This document shows, piece by piece, positions 1-9,788 of a stretch of 64,000 bases of DNA. Under the pieces are notes generated by a model, which worked only from the letters and a program-made list of their open reading frames with translations, was not told the DNA's origin and did no database searches. How positions within the stretch are numbered: the stretch's first letter is position 1; each line of letters begins with the position of its first letter. The stretch is from Oasisia sp. SBJ-2009 (taxonomy: Eukaryota > Annelida > Polychaeta > Sabellida > Siboglinidae): assembly GCA_964017155.1 (NCBI GenBank), contig OZ024856.1, positions 312,501 to 376,500 of the forward strand, in the 5' to 3' direction. Made by a program: the position numbers and the translations under genes.

Positions 1-27
1 ACCGCTGCGCTTGCGACTGGCACAAAT

Positions 28-196
28 CGCGCTGTCTTTTCGACCTCAAACGTTTGCCAAGACGCGCTGTTTATAAAACATAAATACGCGCAAGATGATT
101 ATAATGGAATGAATTAATTTAATCAAGTATCAAATGTTGGCAAAAATATTGATATAATAGCAACATTGAGGTGGGTCCGACTTGTACATAAGTGCC
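28..196 (+). repeat. Left arm (169 bp) of the reference long unit
   Basis: This arm starts at CGCGCTGTCTTTTCGACCTC and ends at GTACATAAGTGCC. It is the only module present in both long and short units, so about 170 copies lie in the window against 96 of the inverted arm. It holds a TATAAAA stretch (72-78), a GCGCAAGATGATTATAAT segment, and a TCAAGTATCAAATGTTGGC motif that recurs inverted in the right arm. The best conserved stretch straddles its left border, from GCGACTGGCACAAAT in spacer 2 into CTTTTCGACCT. Family markers inside it include CTCAAACG (after A), CTCAAAAG (B and D) and CTGAAAAG (C and later B copies). Confidence 0.92.
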
Positions 197-279
197 AAAT
201 AGTGAAATACTGAAAACAAATTGAGAGTATACGTGCTTTTATGAGAGAGTGCGCGTGAAGGTACGCGCCCGCAAGTGTA
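197..279 (+). repeat. Spacer 1 (83 bp), the loop between left arm and inverted arm
   Basis: This segment runs from AAATAGTGAAATACTG to CCCGCAAGTGTA and sits at the dyad centre between the two 169-bp arms. It exists only in long units. In short units only its first bases survive, fused to the end of spacer 2. It contains GTATAC, a short T run that varies in length (two extra T in the unit at 532-1035), and a small perfect hairpin. Before C units its 3' part changes to ACGGGCCCGC and GTGTTGGCAC and it is one A shorter (AAAACAATTG), a useful C-family marker. Confidence 0.9.
251..268 (+). repeat. Small hairpin inside spacer 1
   Basis: GCGCGT, a six-base loop GAAGGT, then ACGCGC make a perfect 6-bp GC-rich stem in the middle of the large foldback loop. 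It recurs in most long units. In units preceding family C the right half-stem changes to ACGGGC, so the stem is weakened while an 8-bp palindrome CGGGCCCG appears. Any function is unknown. Confidence 0.75.
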
Positions 280-448
280 GGCATTTATGTACAAGTCGGG
301 CCCACCTCAATGTTGGTATTATAACTGTATATTTGCCAACATTTGATACTTGGTTTTGTTAATTCTATCAATTATAATCATCTTGCGCATATTTATGTTT
401 TATATACAGCGCGTCTTAGCAGACTTTTGAGGTCCAAAAGACAGCGCG
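280..448 (-). repeat. Right arm (169 bp), inverted copy of the left arm
   Basis: The reverse complement of this arm aligns to the left arm end to end without gaps. For the arm pair 532-700 and 784-952 I counted about 21 mismatches in 169 positions (about 88% identity). It starts GGCATTTATGTACAAGTCGG and ends GGTCCAAAAGACAGCGCG in family A. It carries GGGCCC where the left arm has GGGTCC, so this site marks the inverted arm. The arm is absent from short units. The motif TTGATACTTG at 343, used as the anchor for numbering, lies here. The reverse strand carries a TATATAAAAC stretch matching the left-arm TATAAAA. Confidence 0.92.
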
Positions 449-531
449 GTCGGCATAAACAAACTGTTTATCGCTCATTTCATATGCTCAGCGCAGTAAC
501 ATGCACCGCTGCGCTTGCGACTGGCACAAAT
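449..531 (+). repeat. Spacer 2 (83 bp), the loop between right arm and next left arm
   Basis: This segment runs from GTCGGCATAAACAAACTG to GACTGGCACAAAT and is the second dyad centre of the unit. It is exactly as long as spacer 1 but I see no clear similarity between the two. Its middle part (TATCGCTCATTTCATATGCT in A) is the most variable region and defines the families. Its last part, from ACCGCTGCGCTTGCGACT onward, is strongly conserved and is retained in short units. CATATG occurs here once per long unit. Confidence 0.9.
455..471 (+). repeat. Small hairpin inside spacer 2
   Basis: ATAAACA, a three-base loop AAC, and TGTTTAT form a perfect 7-bp stem in families A and C. In B the right half is TGTTTGT, and in D the left half becomes ATAAAAA, so the stem is not conserved across families. 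It probably reflects chance plus local sequence composition more than selection. Confidence 0.6.
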
Positions 532-3500
532 CGCGCTGTCTTTTCGACCTCAAACGTTTGCCAAGACGCGCTGTTTATAAAACATAAATACGCGCAAGAT
601 GATTATAATGGAATGAATTAATTTAATCAAGTATCAAATGTTGGCCAAAATATTGATATAATAGCAACATTGAGGTGGGTCCGACTTGTACATAAGTGCC
701 AAATAGTGAAATACTGAAAACAAATTGAGAGTATACGTGCTTTTATGAGAGAGTGCGCGTGAAGGTACGCGCCCGCAAGTGTAGGCATTTATGTACAAGT
801 CGGGCCCACCTCAATGTTGGTAGTATAACTGTATATTTGCCAACATTTGATACTTGATTTTGTTAATTCAATCAATTATATTCATCTTGCGCATATTTAT
901 GTTTTATATACAGCGCGTCTTAGCAGACTTTTGAGGTCGAAAAGACAGCGTGGTCGGCATAAACAAACTGTTTGTCGCCCATTTCATATGCACTGCCCAG
1001 TAACATGCACCTCTGCGCTTGCGACTGGCACAAATCGCGCTGTCTTTTCGACCTCAAAAGTTTGCCAAGACGCGCTGTTTATAAAACATAAATACGCGCA
1101 AGATGATTATAATGGAATGAATTAATTTAATCAAGTATCAAATGTTGGCAAAAATATTGATATAATAGCAACATTGAGGTGGGTCCGACTTGTACATAAG
1201 TGCCAAATAGTGAAATACTGAAAACAAATTGAGAGTATACGTGCTTTTTTATGAGACAGTGCGCGTGAAGGTACGCGCCCGCAAGTGTAGGCATTTATGT
1301 ACAAGTCGGGCCCACCTCAATGTTGGTATTATAACTGTATATTTGCCAACATTTGATACTTGGTTTTGTTAATTCTATCAATTATAATCATCTTGCGCAT
1401 ATTTATGTTTTATATACAGCGCGTCTTAGCAGACTTTTGAGGTCCAAAAGACAGCGCGGTCGGCATAAACAAACTGTTTATCGCTCATTTCATATGCTCA
1501 GCGCAGTAACATGCACCGCTGCGCTTGCGACTGGCACAAATCGCGCTGTCTTTTCGACCTCAAACGTTTGCCAAGACGCGCTGTTTATAAAATATAAATA
1601 CGCGCAAGATGATTATAATGGAATGAATTAATTTAATCAAGTATCAAATGTTGGCCAAAATATTGATATAATAGCAACATTGAGGTGGGTCCGACTTGTA
1701 CATAAGTGCCAAATAGTGAAATACTGAAAACAAATTGAGAGTATACGTGCTTTTATGAGAGAGTGCGCGTGAAGGTACGCGCCCGCAAGTGTAGGCACTT
1801 ATGTACAAGTCGGGCCCACCTCAATTTTGGTATAATAACTGTATCTTTGCCAACATTTGATACTTGATTTTGTTAATTCAATCAATTATATTCATCTTGC
1901 GCATATTTATGTTTTATATACAGCGCGTCTTAGCAGACTTTTGAGGTCGAAAAGACAGCGCGGTCGGCATAAACAAACTGTTTATCGCTTATTTCATATG
2001 CTCAGCTCAGTAACATGCACCGCTCCGCTTGCGACTGGCACAAATCGCGCTGTCTTTTCGACCTCAAAAGTTTGCCAAGACGCGCTGTTTATAAAACATA
2101 AATACGCGCAAGATGATTATAATTGAATGAATTAATTTAATAAAGTATCAAATGTTGGCAAAAATACAGATATAATAGCAACAATGAGGTGGGTCCGACT
2201 TGTACATAAATGCCTAAAAGTTAAATAGTTACCGCTGCGCTTGCGACTGGCACAAATCGCGCTGTCTTTTCGACCTCAAAAATTTGCCAAGACGCGATGT
2301 TTATAAAACATAAATACGCGCAAGATGATTATAATTGAATGAATTAATTTAATCAAGTATCAAATGTTGGCAAAAATACTGATATAATAGCAACATTGAG
2401 GTGGGTCCGACTTGTATATAAGTGCCAAATAGTGAAATACTGAAAACAATTGAGAATATACGTGCTTTTATGAGAGAGTGCGCGTGAAGGTACGGGCCCG
2501 CAAGTGTTGGCACTTATGTACAAGTCGGGCCCACCTCAATTTTGGTATAATAACTGTATCTTTGCCAACATTTGATACTTGATTTTATTAATTCAATCAA
2601 TTATATTCATCTTGCGCATATTTATGTTTTATATACAGCGCGTCTTAGCAGACTTTTGAGGTCGAAAAGACAGCGCGGTCGGCATAAACAAACTGTTTAT
2701 CGCTTATTTCATATGCTCAGCTCAGTAACATGCACCGCTCCGCTTGCGACTGGCACAAATCGCGCTGTCTTTTCGACCTGAAAAGTTTGCCAAGACGCGC
2801 TGTTTACAAAACATAAATACCCGCAAGATGATTATAATTGAATGAATTAATTTAATCAAGTATCAAATGTTGGCAAAAATACTGATATAATAGCAACATT
2901 GAGGTGGGTCCTACTTGTACATAAGTGCCAAATAGTGAAATACTGAAAACAAATTGAGAGTATACGTGCTTTTATGAGAGAGTGCGCGTGAAGGTACGCG
3001 CCCGCAAGTGTAGGCATTGATGTACAAGTCGGGCCCACCTCAATTTTGCTATTATAACTGTATCTTTGCCAACATTTGATACTTGATTTTGTTAATTCAA
3101 TCAATTATAATCATCTTGCGCATATTAATGTTTTATATACAGCGCATCTTAGCAGACTTTTGAGGTCGAAAAGACAGCGGGGTCGGCATAAAAAAACTGT
3201 TTATCGCTCATTTCATATGCACAGCGCAGTAACATGCACCGCTGCGCTTGCGACTGGCACAAATCGCGCTATCTTTTCGACCTCAAAAGTTTGCCATGAC
3301 GCGATGTTTATAAAACATAAATACGCGCAAGATGATTATAATTGAATGAATTAATTTAATCAAGTATCAAATGTTGGCAAAAATACTGATATAATAGCAA
3401 CATTGAGATGGGTCCGACTTGTACATAAGTGCCAAATAGTGAAATAGTGACCGCTGCGCTTGCGACTGGCACAAATCGCGCTGTCTTTTCGACCTCAAAA

Positions 3501-3646
3501 GTTTGCCAAGACGCGCTGTTTATAAAACATAAATACGCGCAAGATGATTATAATTGAATGAATTAATTTAATCAAGTATCAAATGTTGGCAAAAAATAGT
3601 GATATAATAGCAACATTGAGGTAGGTCCGACTTGTACATAAATGCC

Positions 3647-3674
3647 AAATAGTGACCGCTGCGCTTGCGCTGGC
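3647..3674 (+). repeat. Contracted short-unit junction, copy 1
   Basis: Only one AAATAGTG precedes ACCGCTGCGC instead of two, and one A is missing a little further on (TTGCGCTGGC rather than TTGCGACTGGC). Together these remove 9 bp. The same double change is present at 4858-4885 and 7503-7530 and nowhere else that I saw, so the three are copies of one mutant. Confidence 0.85.
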
Positions 3675-4499
3675 ACAAATCGCGCTGTCTTTTCGACCTC
3701 AAAAGTTTGCCAAGACGCGCTGTTTATAAAACATAAATACGCGCAAGATGATTATAATGGAATGAATTAATTTAATCAAGTATCAAATGTTGGCAAAAAT
3801 ATTGATATAATAGCAACATTGAGGTGGGTCCGACTTGTACATAAGTGCCAAATAGTGAAATACTGAAAACAAATTGAGAGTATACGTGCTTTTATGAGAG
3901 AGTGCGCGTGAAGGTACGCGCCCGCAAGTGTAGGCATTTATGTACAAGTCGGGCCCACCTCAATGTTGGTATTATAACTGTATATTTGCCAACATTTGAT
4001 ACTTGGTTTTGTTAATTCTATCAATTATAATCATCTTGCGCATATTTATGTTTTATATACAGCGCGTCTTAGCAGACTTTTGAGGTCCAAAAGACAGCGC
4101 GGTCGGCATAAACAAACTGTTTATCGCTCATTTCATATGCTCAGCGCAGTAACATGCACCGCTGCGCTTGCGACTGGCACAAATCGCGCTGTCTTTTCGA
4201 CCTCAAACGTTTGCCAAGACGCGCTGTTTATAAAACATAAATACGCGCAAGATGATTATAATGGAATGAATTAATTTAATCAAGTATCAAATGTTGGCCA
4301 AAATATTGATATAATAGCAACATTGAGGTGGGTCCGACTTGTACATAAGTGCCAAATAGTGAAATACTGAAAACAAATTGAGAGTATACGTGCTTTTATG
4401 AGAGAGTGCGCGTGAAGGTACGCGCCCGCAAGTGTAGGCACTTATGTACAAGTCGGGCCCACCTCAATTTTGGTATAATAACTGTATCTTTGCCAACAT

Positions 4500-4769
4500 T
4501 TGATACTTGATTTTGTTAATTCAATCAATTATATTCATCTTGCGCATATTTATGTTTTATATACAGCGCGTCTTAGCAGACTTTTGAGGTCGAAAAGACA
4601 GCGCGGTCGGCATAAAAAAACTGTTTATCGCTCATTTCATATGCACAGCGCAGTAACATGCACCGCTGCGCTTGCGACTGGCACAAATCGCGCTATCTTT
4701 TCGACCTCAAAAGTTTGCCAAGACACGATGTTTATAAAACATAAATACGCGCAAGATGATTATAATTGA
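4500..4769 (+). repeat. Chimeric C/D long unit
   Basis: The right arm is family C (TTTTGGTATAATAACTG upstream, TTATATTCATC, AGCGCGTCTT). From about 4612 it is family D (GCATAAAAAAACTG, ATGCACAGCGCAG, CTATCTTTTCG). The switch lies in GCGGTCGGCATAAA, where the two families are nearly identical, as expected for crossover or gene conversion. The same chimera occurs at 5711 and 8356 with the same ACACGATG variant. Like D units, all three are followed by short units. It is effectively a C-D pair collapsed into one unit. Confidence 0.82.
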
Positions 4770-4857
4770 ATGAATTAATTTAATCAAGTATCAAATGTTG
4801 GCAAAAATACTGATATAATAGCAACATTGAGGTGGGTCCGACTTGTACATAAATGCC

Positions 4858-4885
4858 AAATAGTGACCGCTGCGCTTGCGCTGGC
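4858..4885 (+). repeat. Contracted short-unit junction, copy 2
   Basis: It has the same single AAATAGTG and the same missing A as the copy at 3647-3674. Confidence 0.85.
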
Positions 4886-5206
4886 ACAAATCGCGCTGTC
4901 TTTTCGACCTCAAAAGTTTGCCAAGACGCGCTGTTTATAAAACATAAATACGCGCAAGATGATTATAATGGAATGAATTAATTTAATCAAGTATCAAATG
5001 TTGGCAAAAATATTGATATAATAGCAACATTGAGGTGGGTCCGACTTGTACATAAGTGCCAAATAGTGAAATACTGAAAACAAATTGAGAGTATACGTGC
5101 TTTTATGAGAGAGTGCGCGTGAAGGTACGCGCCCGCAAGTGTAGGCATTTATGTACAAGTCGGGCCCACCTCAATGTTGGTATTATAACTGTATATTTGC
5201 CAACAT

Positions 5207-7851
5207 TTGATACTTGGTTTTGTTAATTCTATCAATTATAATCATCTTGCGCATATTTATGTTTTATATACAGCGCGTCTTAGCAGACTTTTGAGGTCCA
5301 AAAGACAGCGCGGTCGGCATAAACAAACTGTTTATCGCTCATTTCATATGCTCAGCGCAGTAACATGCACCGCTACGCTTGCGACTGGCACAAATCGCGC
5401 TGTCTTTTCGACCTCAAACGTTTGCCAAGACGCGCTGTTTATAAAACATAAATACGCGCAAGATGATTATAATGGAATGAATTAATTTAATCAAGTATCA
5501 AATGTTGGCCAAAATATTGATATAATAGCAACATTGAGGTGGGTCCGACTTGTACATAAGTGCCAAATAGTGAAATACTGAAAACAAATTGAGAGTATAC
5601 GTGCTTTTATGAGAGAGTGCGCGTGAAGGTACGCGCCCGCAAGTGTAGGCACTTATGTACAAGTCGGGCCCACCTCAATTTTGGTATAATAACTGTATCT
5701 TTGCCAACATTTGATACTTGATTTTGTTAATTCAATCAATTATATTCATCTTGCGCATATTTATGTTTTATATACAGCGCGTCTTAGCAGACTTTTGAGG
5801 TCGAAAAGACAGCGCGGTCGGCATAAAAAAACTGTTTATCGCTCATTTCATATGCACAGCGCAGTAACATGCACCGCTGCGCTTGCGACTGGCACAAATC
5901 GCGCTATCTTTTCGACCTCAAAAGTTTGCCAAGACACGATGTTTATAAAACATAAATACGCGCAAGATGATTATAATTGAATGAATTAATTTAATCAAGT
6001 ATCAAATGTTGGCAAAAATACTGATATAATAGCAACATTGAGGTGGGTCCGACTTGTACATAAGTGCCAAATAGTGAAATAGTGACCGCTGCGCTTGCGA
6101 CTGGCACAAATCGCGCTGTCTTTTCGACCTCAAAAGTTTGCCAAGACGCGCTGTTTATAAAACATAAATACGCGCAAGATGATTATAATTGAATGAATTA
6201 ATTTAATCAAGTATCAAATGTTGGCAAAAAATAGTGATATAATAGCAACATTGAGGTGGGTCTGACTTGTACATAAATGCCAAATAGTGAAATAGTGACC
6301 GCTGCGCTTGCGACTGGCACAAATCGCGCTGTCTTTTCGACCTCAAAAGTTTGCCAAGACGCACTGTTTATAAAACATAAATACGCGCAAGATGATTATA
6401 ATGGAATGAATTAATTTAATCAAGTATCAAATGTTGGCAAAAATATTGATATAATAGCAACATTGAGGTGGGTCCGACTTGTACATAAGTGCCAAATAGT
6501 GAAATACTGAAAACAAATTGAGAGTATACGTGCTTTTATGAGAGAGTGCGCGTGAAGGTACGCGCCCGCAAGTGTAGGCATTTATGTACAAGTCGGGCCC
6601 ACCTCAATGTTGGTATTATAACTGTATATTTGCCAACATTTGATACTTGGTTTTGTTAATTCTATCAATTATAATCATCTTGCGCATATTTATGTTTAAT
6701 ATACAGCGCGTCTTAGCAGACTTTTGAGGTCCAAAAGACAGCGCGGTCGGCATAAACAAACTGTTTATCGCTCATTTCATATGCTCAGCGCAGTAACATG
6801 CACCGCTGCGCTTGCGACTGGCACAAATCGCGCTGTCTTTTCGACCTCAAACGTTTGCCAAGACGCGCTGTTTATAAAACATAAATACGCGCAAGATGAT
6901 TATAATGGAATGAATTAATTTAATCAAGTATCAAATGTTGGCCAAAATATTGATATAATAGCAACATTGAGGTGGGTCCGACTTGTACATAAGTGCCAAA
7001 TAGTGAAATACTGAAAACAAATTGAGAGTATACGTGCTTTTATGAGAGAGTGCGCGTGAAGGTACGCGCCCGCAAGTGTAGGCATTTATGTACAAGTCGG
7101 GCCCACCTCAATGTTGGTAGTATAACTGTATATTTGCCAACATTTGATACTTGATTTTGTTAATTCAATCAATTATATTGATCTTGCGCATATTTATGTT
7201 TTATATACAGCGCGTCTTAGCAGACTTTTGAGGTCGAAAAGACAGCGTGGTCGGCATAAACAAACTGTTTGTCGCCCATTTCATATGCACTGCCCAGTAA
7301 CATGCACCTCTGCGCTTGCGACTGGCACAAATCGCGCTGTCTTTTCGACCTCAAAAGTTTGCCAAGACGCGCTGTTTATAAAACATAAATACGCGCAAGA
7401 TGATTATAATTGAATGAATTAATTTAATCAAGTATCAAATGTTGGCAAAAAATAGTGATATAATAGCAACATTGAGGTGGGTCCGACTTGTACATAAATG
7501 CCAAATAGTGACCGCTGCGCTTGCGCTGGCACAAATCGCGCTGTCTTTTCGACCTCAAAAGTTTGCCAAGACGCGCTGTTTATAAAACATAAATACGCGC
7601 AAGATGATTATAATGGAATGAATTAATTTAATCAAGTATCAAATGTTGGCAAAAATATTGATATAATAGCAACATTGAGGTGGGTCCGACTTGTACATAA
7701 GTGCCAAATAGTGAAATACTGAAAACAAATTGAGAGTATACGTGCTTTTATGAGAGAGTGCGCGTGAAGGTACGCGCCCGCAAGTGTAGGCATTTATGTA
7801 CAAGTCGGGCCCACCTCAATGTTGGTATTATAACTGTATATTTGCCAACAT
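5207..7851 (+). repeat. Higher-order block A, C/D, s, s, A, B, s (2645 bp)
   Basis: Anchors are 5207, 5711, 6640 and 7144. The first part recurs at 7852-9284 (A, C/D, s, s; anchors 7852 and 8356) at an offset of 2645 bp, including the TCTGACTTG variant in the second short unit (6261 and 8907). The unit at 6640 has TTTAATATACAG where others have TTTTATATACAG. The last short unit has the contracted junction. Confidence 0.82.
7503..7530 (+). repeat. Contracted short-unit junction, copy 3
   Basis: It has the same single AAATAGTG and missing A as the copies at 3647 and 4858, here after a B unit rather than a D or C/D unit. The mutant short unit has therefore been moved next to a different long-unit family. 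Confidence 0.83.
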
Positions 7852-9788
7852 TTGATACTTGGTTTTGTTAATTCTATCAATTATAATCATCTTGCGCATA
7901 TTTATGTTTTATATACAGCGCGTCTTAGCAGACTTTTGAGGTCCAAAAGACAGCGCGGTCGGCATAAACAAACTGTTTATCGCTCATTTCATATGCTCAG
8001 CGCAGTAACATGCACCGCTGCGCTTGCGACTGGCACAAATCGCGCTGTCTTTTCGACCTCAAACGTTTGCCAAGACGCGCTGTTTATAAAACATAAATAC
8101 GCGCAAGATGATTATAATGGAATGAATTAATTTAATCAAGTATCAAATGTTGGCCAAAATATTGATATAATAGCAACATTGAGGTGGGTCCGACTTGTAC
8201 ATAAGTGCCAAATAGTGAAATACTGAAAACAAATTGAGAGTATACGTGCTTTTATGAGAGAGTGCGCGTGAAGGTACGCGCCCGCAAGTGTAGGCACTTA
8301 TGTACAAGTCGGGCCCACCTCAATTTTGGTATAATAACTGTATCTTTGCCAACATTTGATACTTGATTTTGTTAATTCAATCAATTATATTCATCTTGCG
8401 CATATTTATGTTTTATATACAGCGCGTCTTAGCAGACTTTTGAGGTCGAAAAGACAGCGCGGTCGGCATAAAAAAACTGTTTATCGCTCATTTCATATGC
8501 ACAGCGCAGTAACATGCACCGCTGCGCTTGCGACTGGCACAAATCGTGCTATCTTTTCGACCTCAAAAGTTTGCCAAGACACGATGTTTATAAAACATAA
8601 ATACGCGCAAGATGATTATAATTGAATGAATTAATTTAATCAAGTATCAAATGTTGGCAAAAATACTGATATAATAGCAACATTGAGGTGGGTCCGACTT
8701 GTACATAAGTGCCAAATAGTGAAATAGTGACCGCTGCGCTTGCGACTGGCACAAATCGCGCTGTCTTTTCGACCTCAAAAGTTTGCCAAGACGCGCTGTT
8801 TATAAAACATAAATACGCGCAAGATGATTATAATTGAATGAATTAATTTAATCAAGTATCAAATGTTGGCAAAAAATAGTGATATAATAGCAACATTGAG
8901 GTGGGTCTGACTTGTACATAAATGCCAAATAGTGAAATAGTGACCGCTGCGCTTGCGACTGGCACAAATCGCGCTGTCTTTTCGACCTCAAAAGTTTGCC
9001 AAGACGCGCTGTTTATAAAACATAAATACGCGCAAGATGATTATAATGGAATGAATTAATTTAATCAAGTATCAAATGTTGGCAAAAATATTGATATAAT
9101 AGCAACATTGAGGTGGGTCCGACTTGTACATAAGTGCCAAATAGTGAAATACTGAAAACAAATTGAGAGTATACGTGCTTTTATGAGAGAGTGCGCGTGA
9201 AGGTACGCGCCCGCAAGTGTAGGCATTTATGTACAAGTCGGGCCCACCTCAATGTTGGTATTATAACTGTATATTTGCCAACATTTGATACTTGGTTTTG
9301 TTAATTCTATCAATTATAATCATCTTGCGCATATTTATGTTTTATATACAGCGCGTCTTAGCAGACTTTTGAGGTCCAAAAGACAGCGCGGTCGGCATAA
9401 ACAAACTGTTTATCGCTCATTTCATATGCTCAGCGCAGTAACATGCACCGCTGCGCTTGCGACTGGCACAAATCGCGCTGTCTTTTCGACCTCAAACGTT
9501 TGCCAAGACGCGCTGTTTATAAAACATAAATACGCGCAAGATGATTATAATGGAATGAATTAATTTAATCAAGTATCAAATGTTGGCAAAAATATTGATA
9601 TAATAGCAACATTGAGGTGGGTCCGACTTGTACATAAGTGCCAAATAGTGAAATACTGAAAACAAATTGAGAGTATACGTGCTTTTATGAGAGAGTGCGC
9701 GTGAAGGTACGCGCCCGCAAGTGTAGGCATTTATGTACAAGTCGGGCCCACCTCAATGTTGGTATTATAACTGTATATTTGCCAACAT
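7852..9788 (+). repeat. Block A, C/D, s, s, A
   Basis: Anchors are 7852, 8356 and 9285. It matches 5207-6639 at an offset of 2645 bp, then continues with A at 9285. The next unit at 9789 is also A, and 9285 and 9789 look near-identical, suggesting a one-unit (504 bp) duplication. Confidence 0.8.

Larger units (their letters stand above)
280..531 (+). repeat. Family A reference segment (right arm plus spacer 2)
   Basis: Family A is recognised by ACTTGGTTTTGTTAATTCTA, GGTCCAAAAGACAGCGCGG, and TATCGCTCATTTCATATGCT followed by CAGCGCAG. There are 32 anchors: 343, 1353, 3996, 5207, 6640, 7852, 9285, 9789, 12439, 13156, 14377, 17238, 17742, 20394, 23046, 30712, 31429, 33286, 34003, 36073, 37081, 38514, 39231, 40664, 41381, 42098, 44830, 52706, 54431, 57083, 59523, 62678. 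Family A is usually followed directly by another long unit. Only six copies (12439, 30712, 33286, 38514, 40664, 41381) are followed by a short unit. Confidence 0.88.
1..3995 (+). repeat. Array segment: partial L, A, B, A, C, s, C, D, s, s
   Basis: Long anchors lie at 343 (A), 847 (B), 1353 (A), 1857 (C), 2572 (C) and 3076 (D). The window opens inside spacer 2. The B unit's spacer 1 upstream of 1353 carries two extra T, giving a 506-bp spacing. Anchors 1857 and 2572 are the only two C units separated by a short unit, and the junction there is unusual (GTTAAATAGTTACCG at 2220-2234). The segment ends with two short units, one having a contracted junction. Confidence 0.85.
3996..5206 (+). repeat. 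Block A, C/D chimera, contracted s (1211 bp)
   Basis: Anchors are 3996 (A) and 4500 (chimera), followed by one short unit. The block reappears from 5207 with the same A and chimera, but there it is followed by two ordinary short units. The chimera is shared with anchors 5711 and 8356, so these blocks descend from one precursor. Confidence 0.85.

Noticed and set aside
28..448. Foldback or MITE-type transposon with 169-bp terminal inverted repeats
   Set aside because: The arms and loop resemble such an element, but there is no target-site duplication or unique flank visible because all copies are tandem and contiguous. It may be the origin of the unit, but it is not supported as a mobile element here.
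490..560. CENP-B box (NTTCGNNNNANNCGGGN) around TTTTCGACCTCAAACG
   Set aside because: TTCG is present but the required A and CGGG positions do not match on either strand.
400..560. RNA polymerase III A and B boxes or a tRNA-like sequence in GGTCGAAAAG and GCGACTGGCAC
   Set aside because: No B box consensus (GGTTCGANTCC) and no cloverleaf could be traced.
343..621. Recurrent open frames of 65-124 codons on both strands, repeated in almost every unit
   Set aside because: They begin at TTG rather than ATG in the cases checked, overlap on both strands through the inverted arms, and are shortened or lengthened by single changes between families (for example TAA to TTA near 42374). They contain no recognisable domain and recur only because the repeat recurs. 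No coding gene is called.
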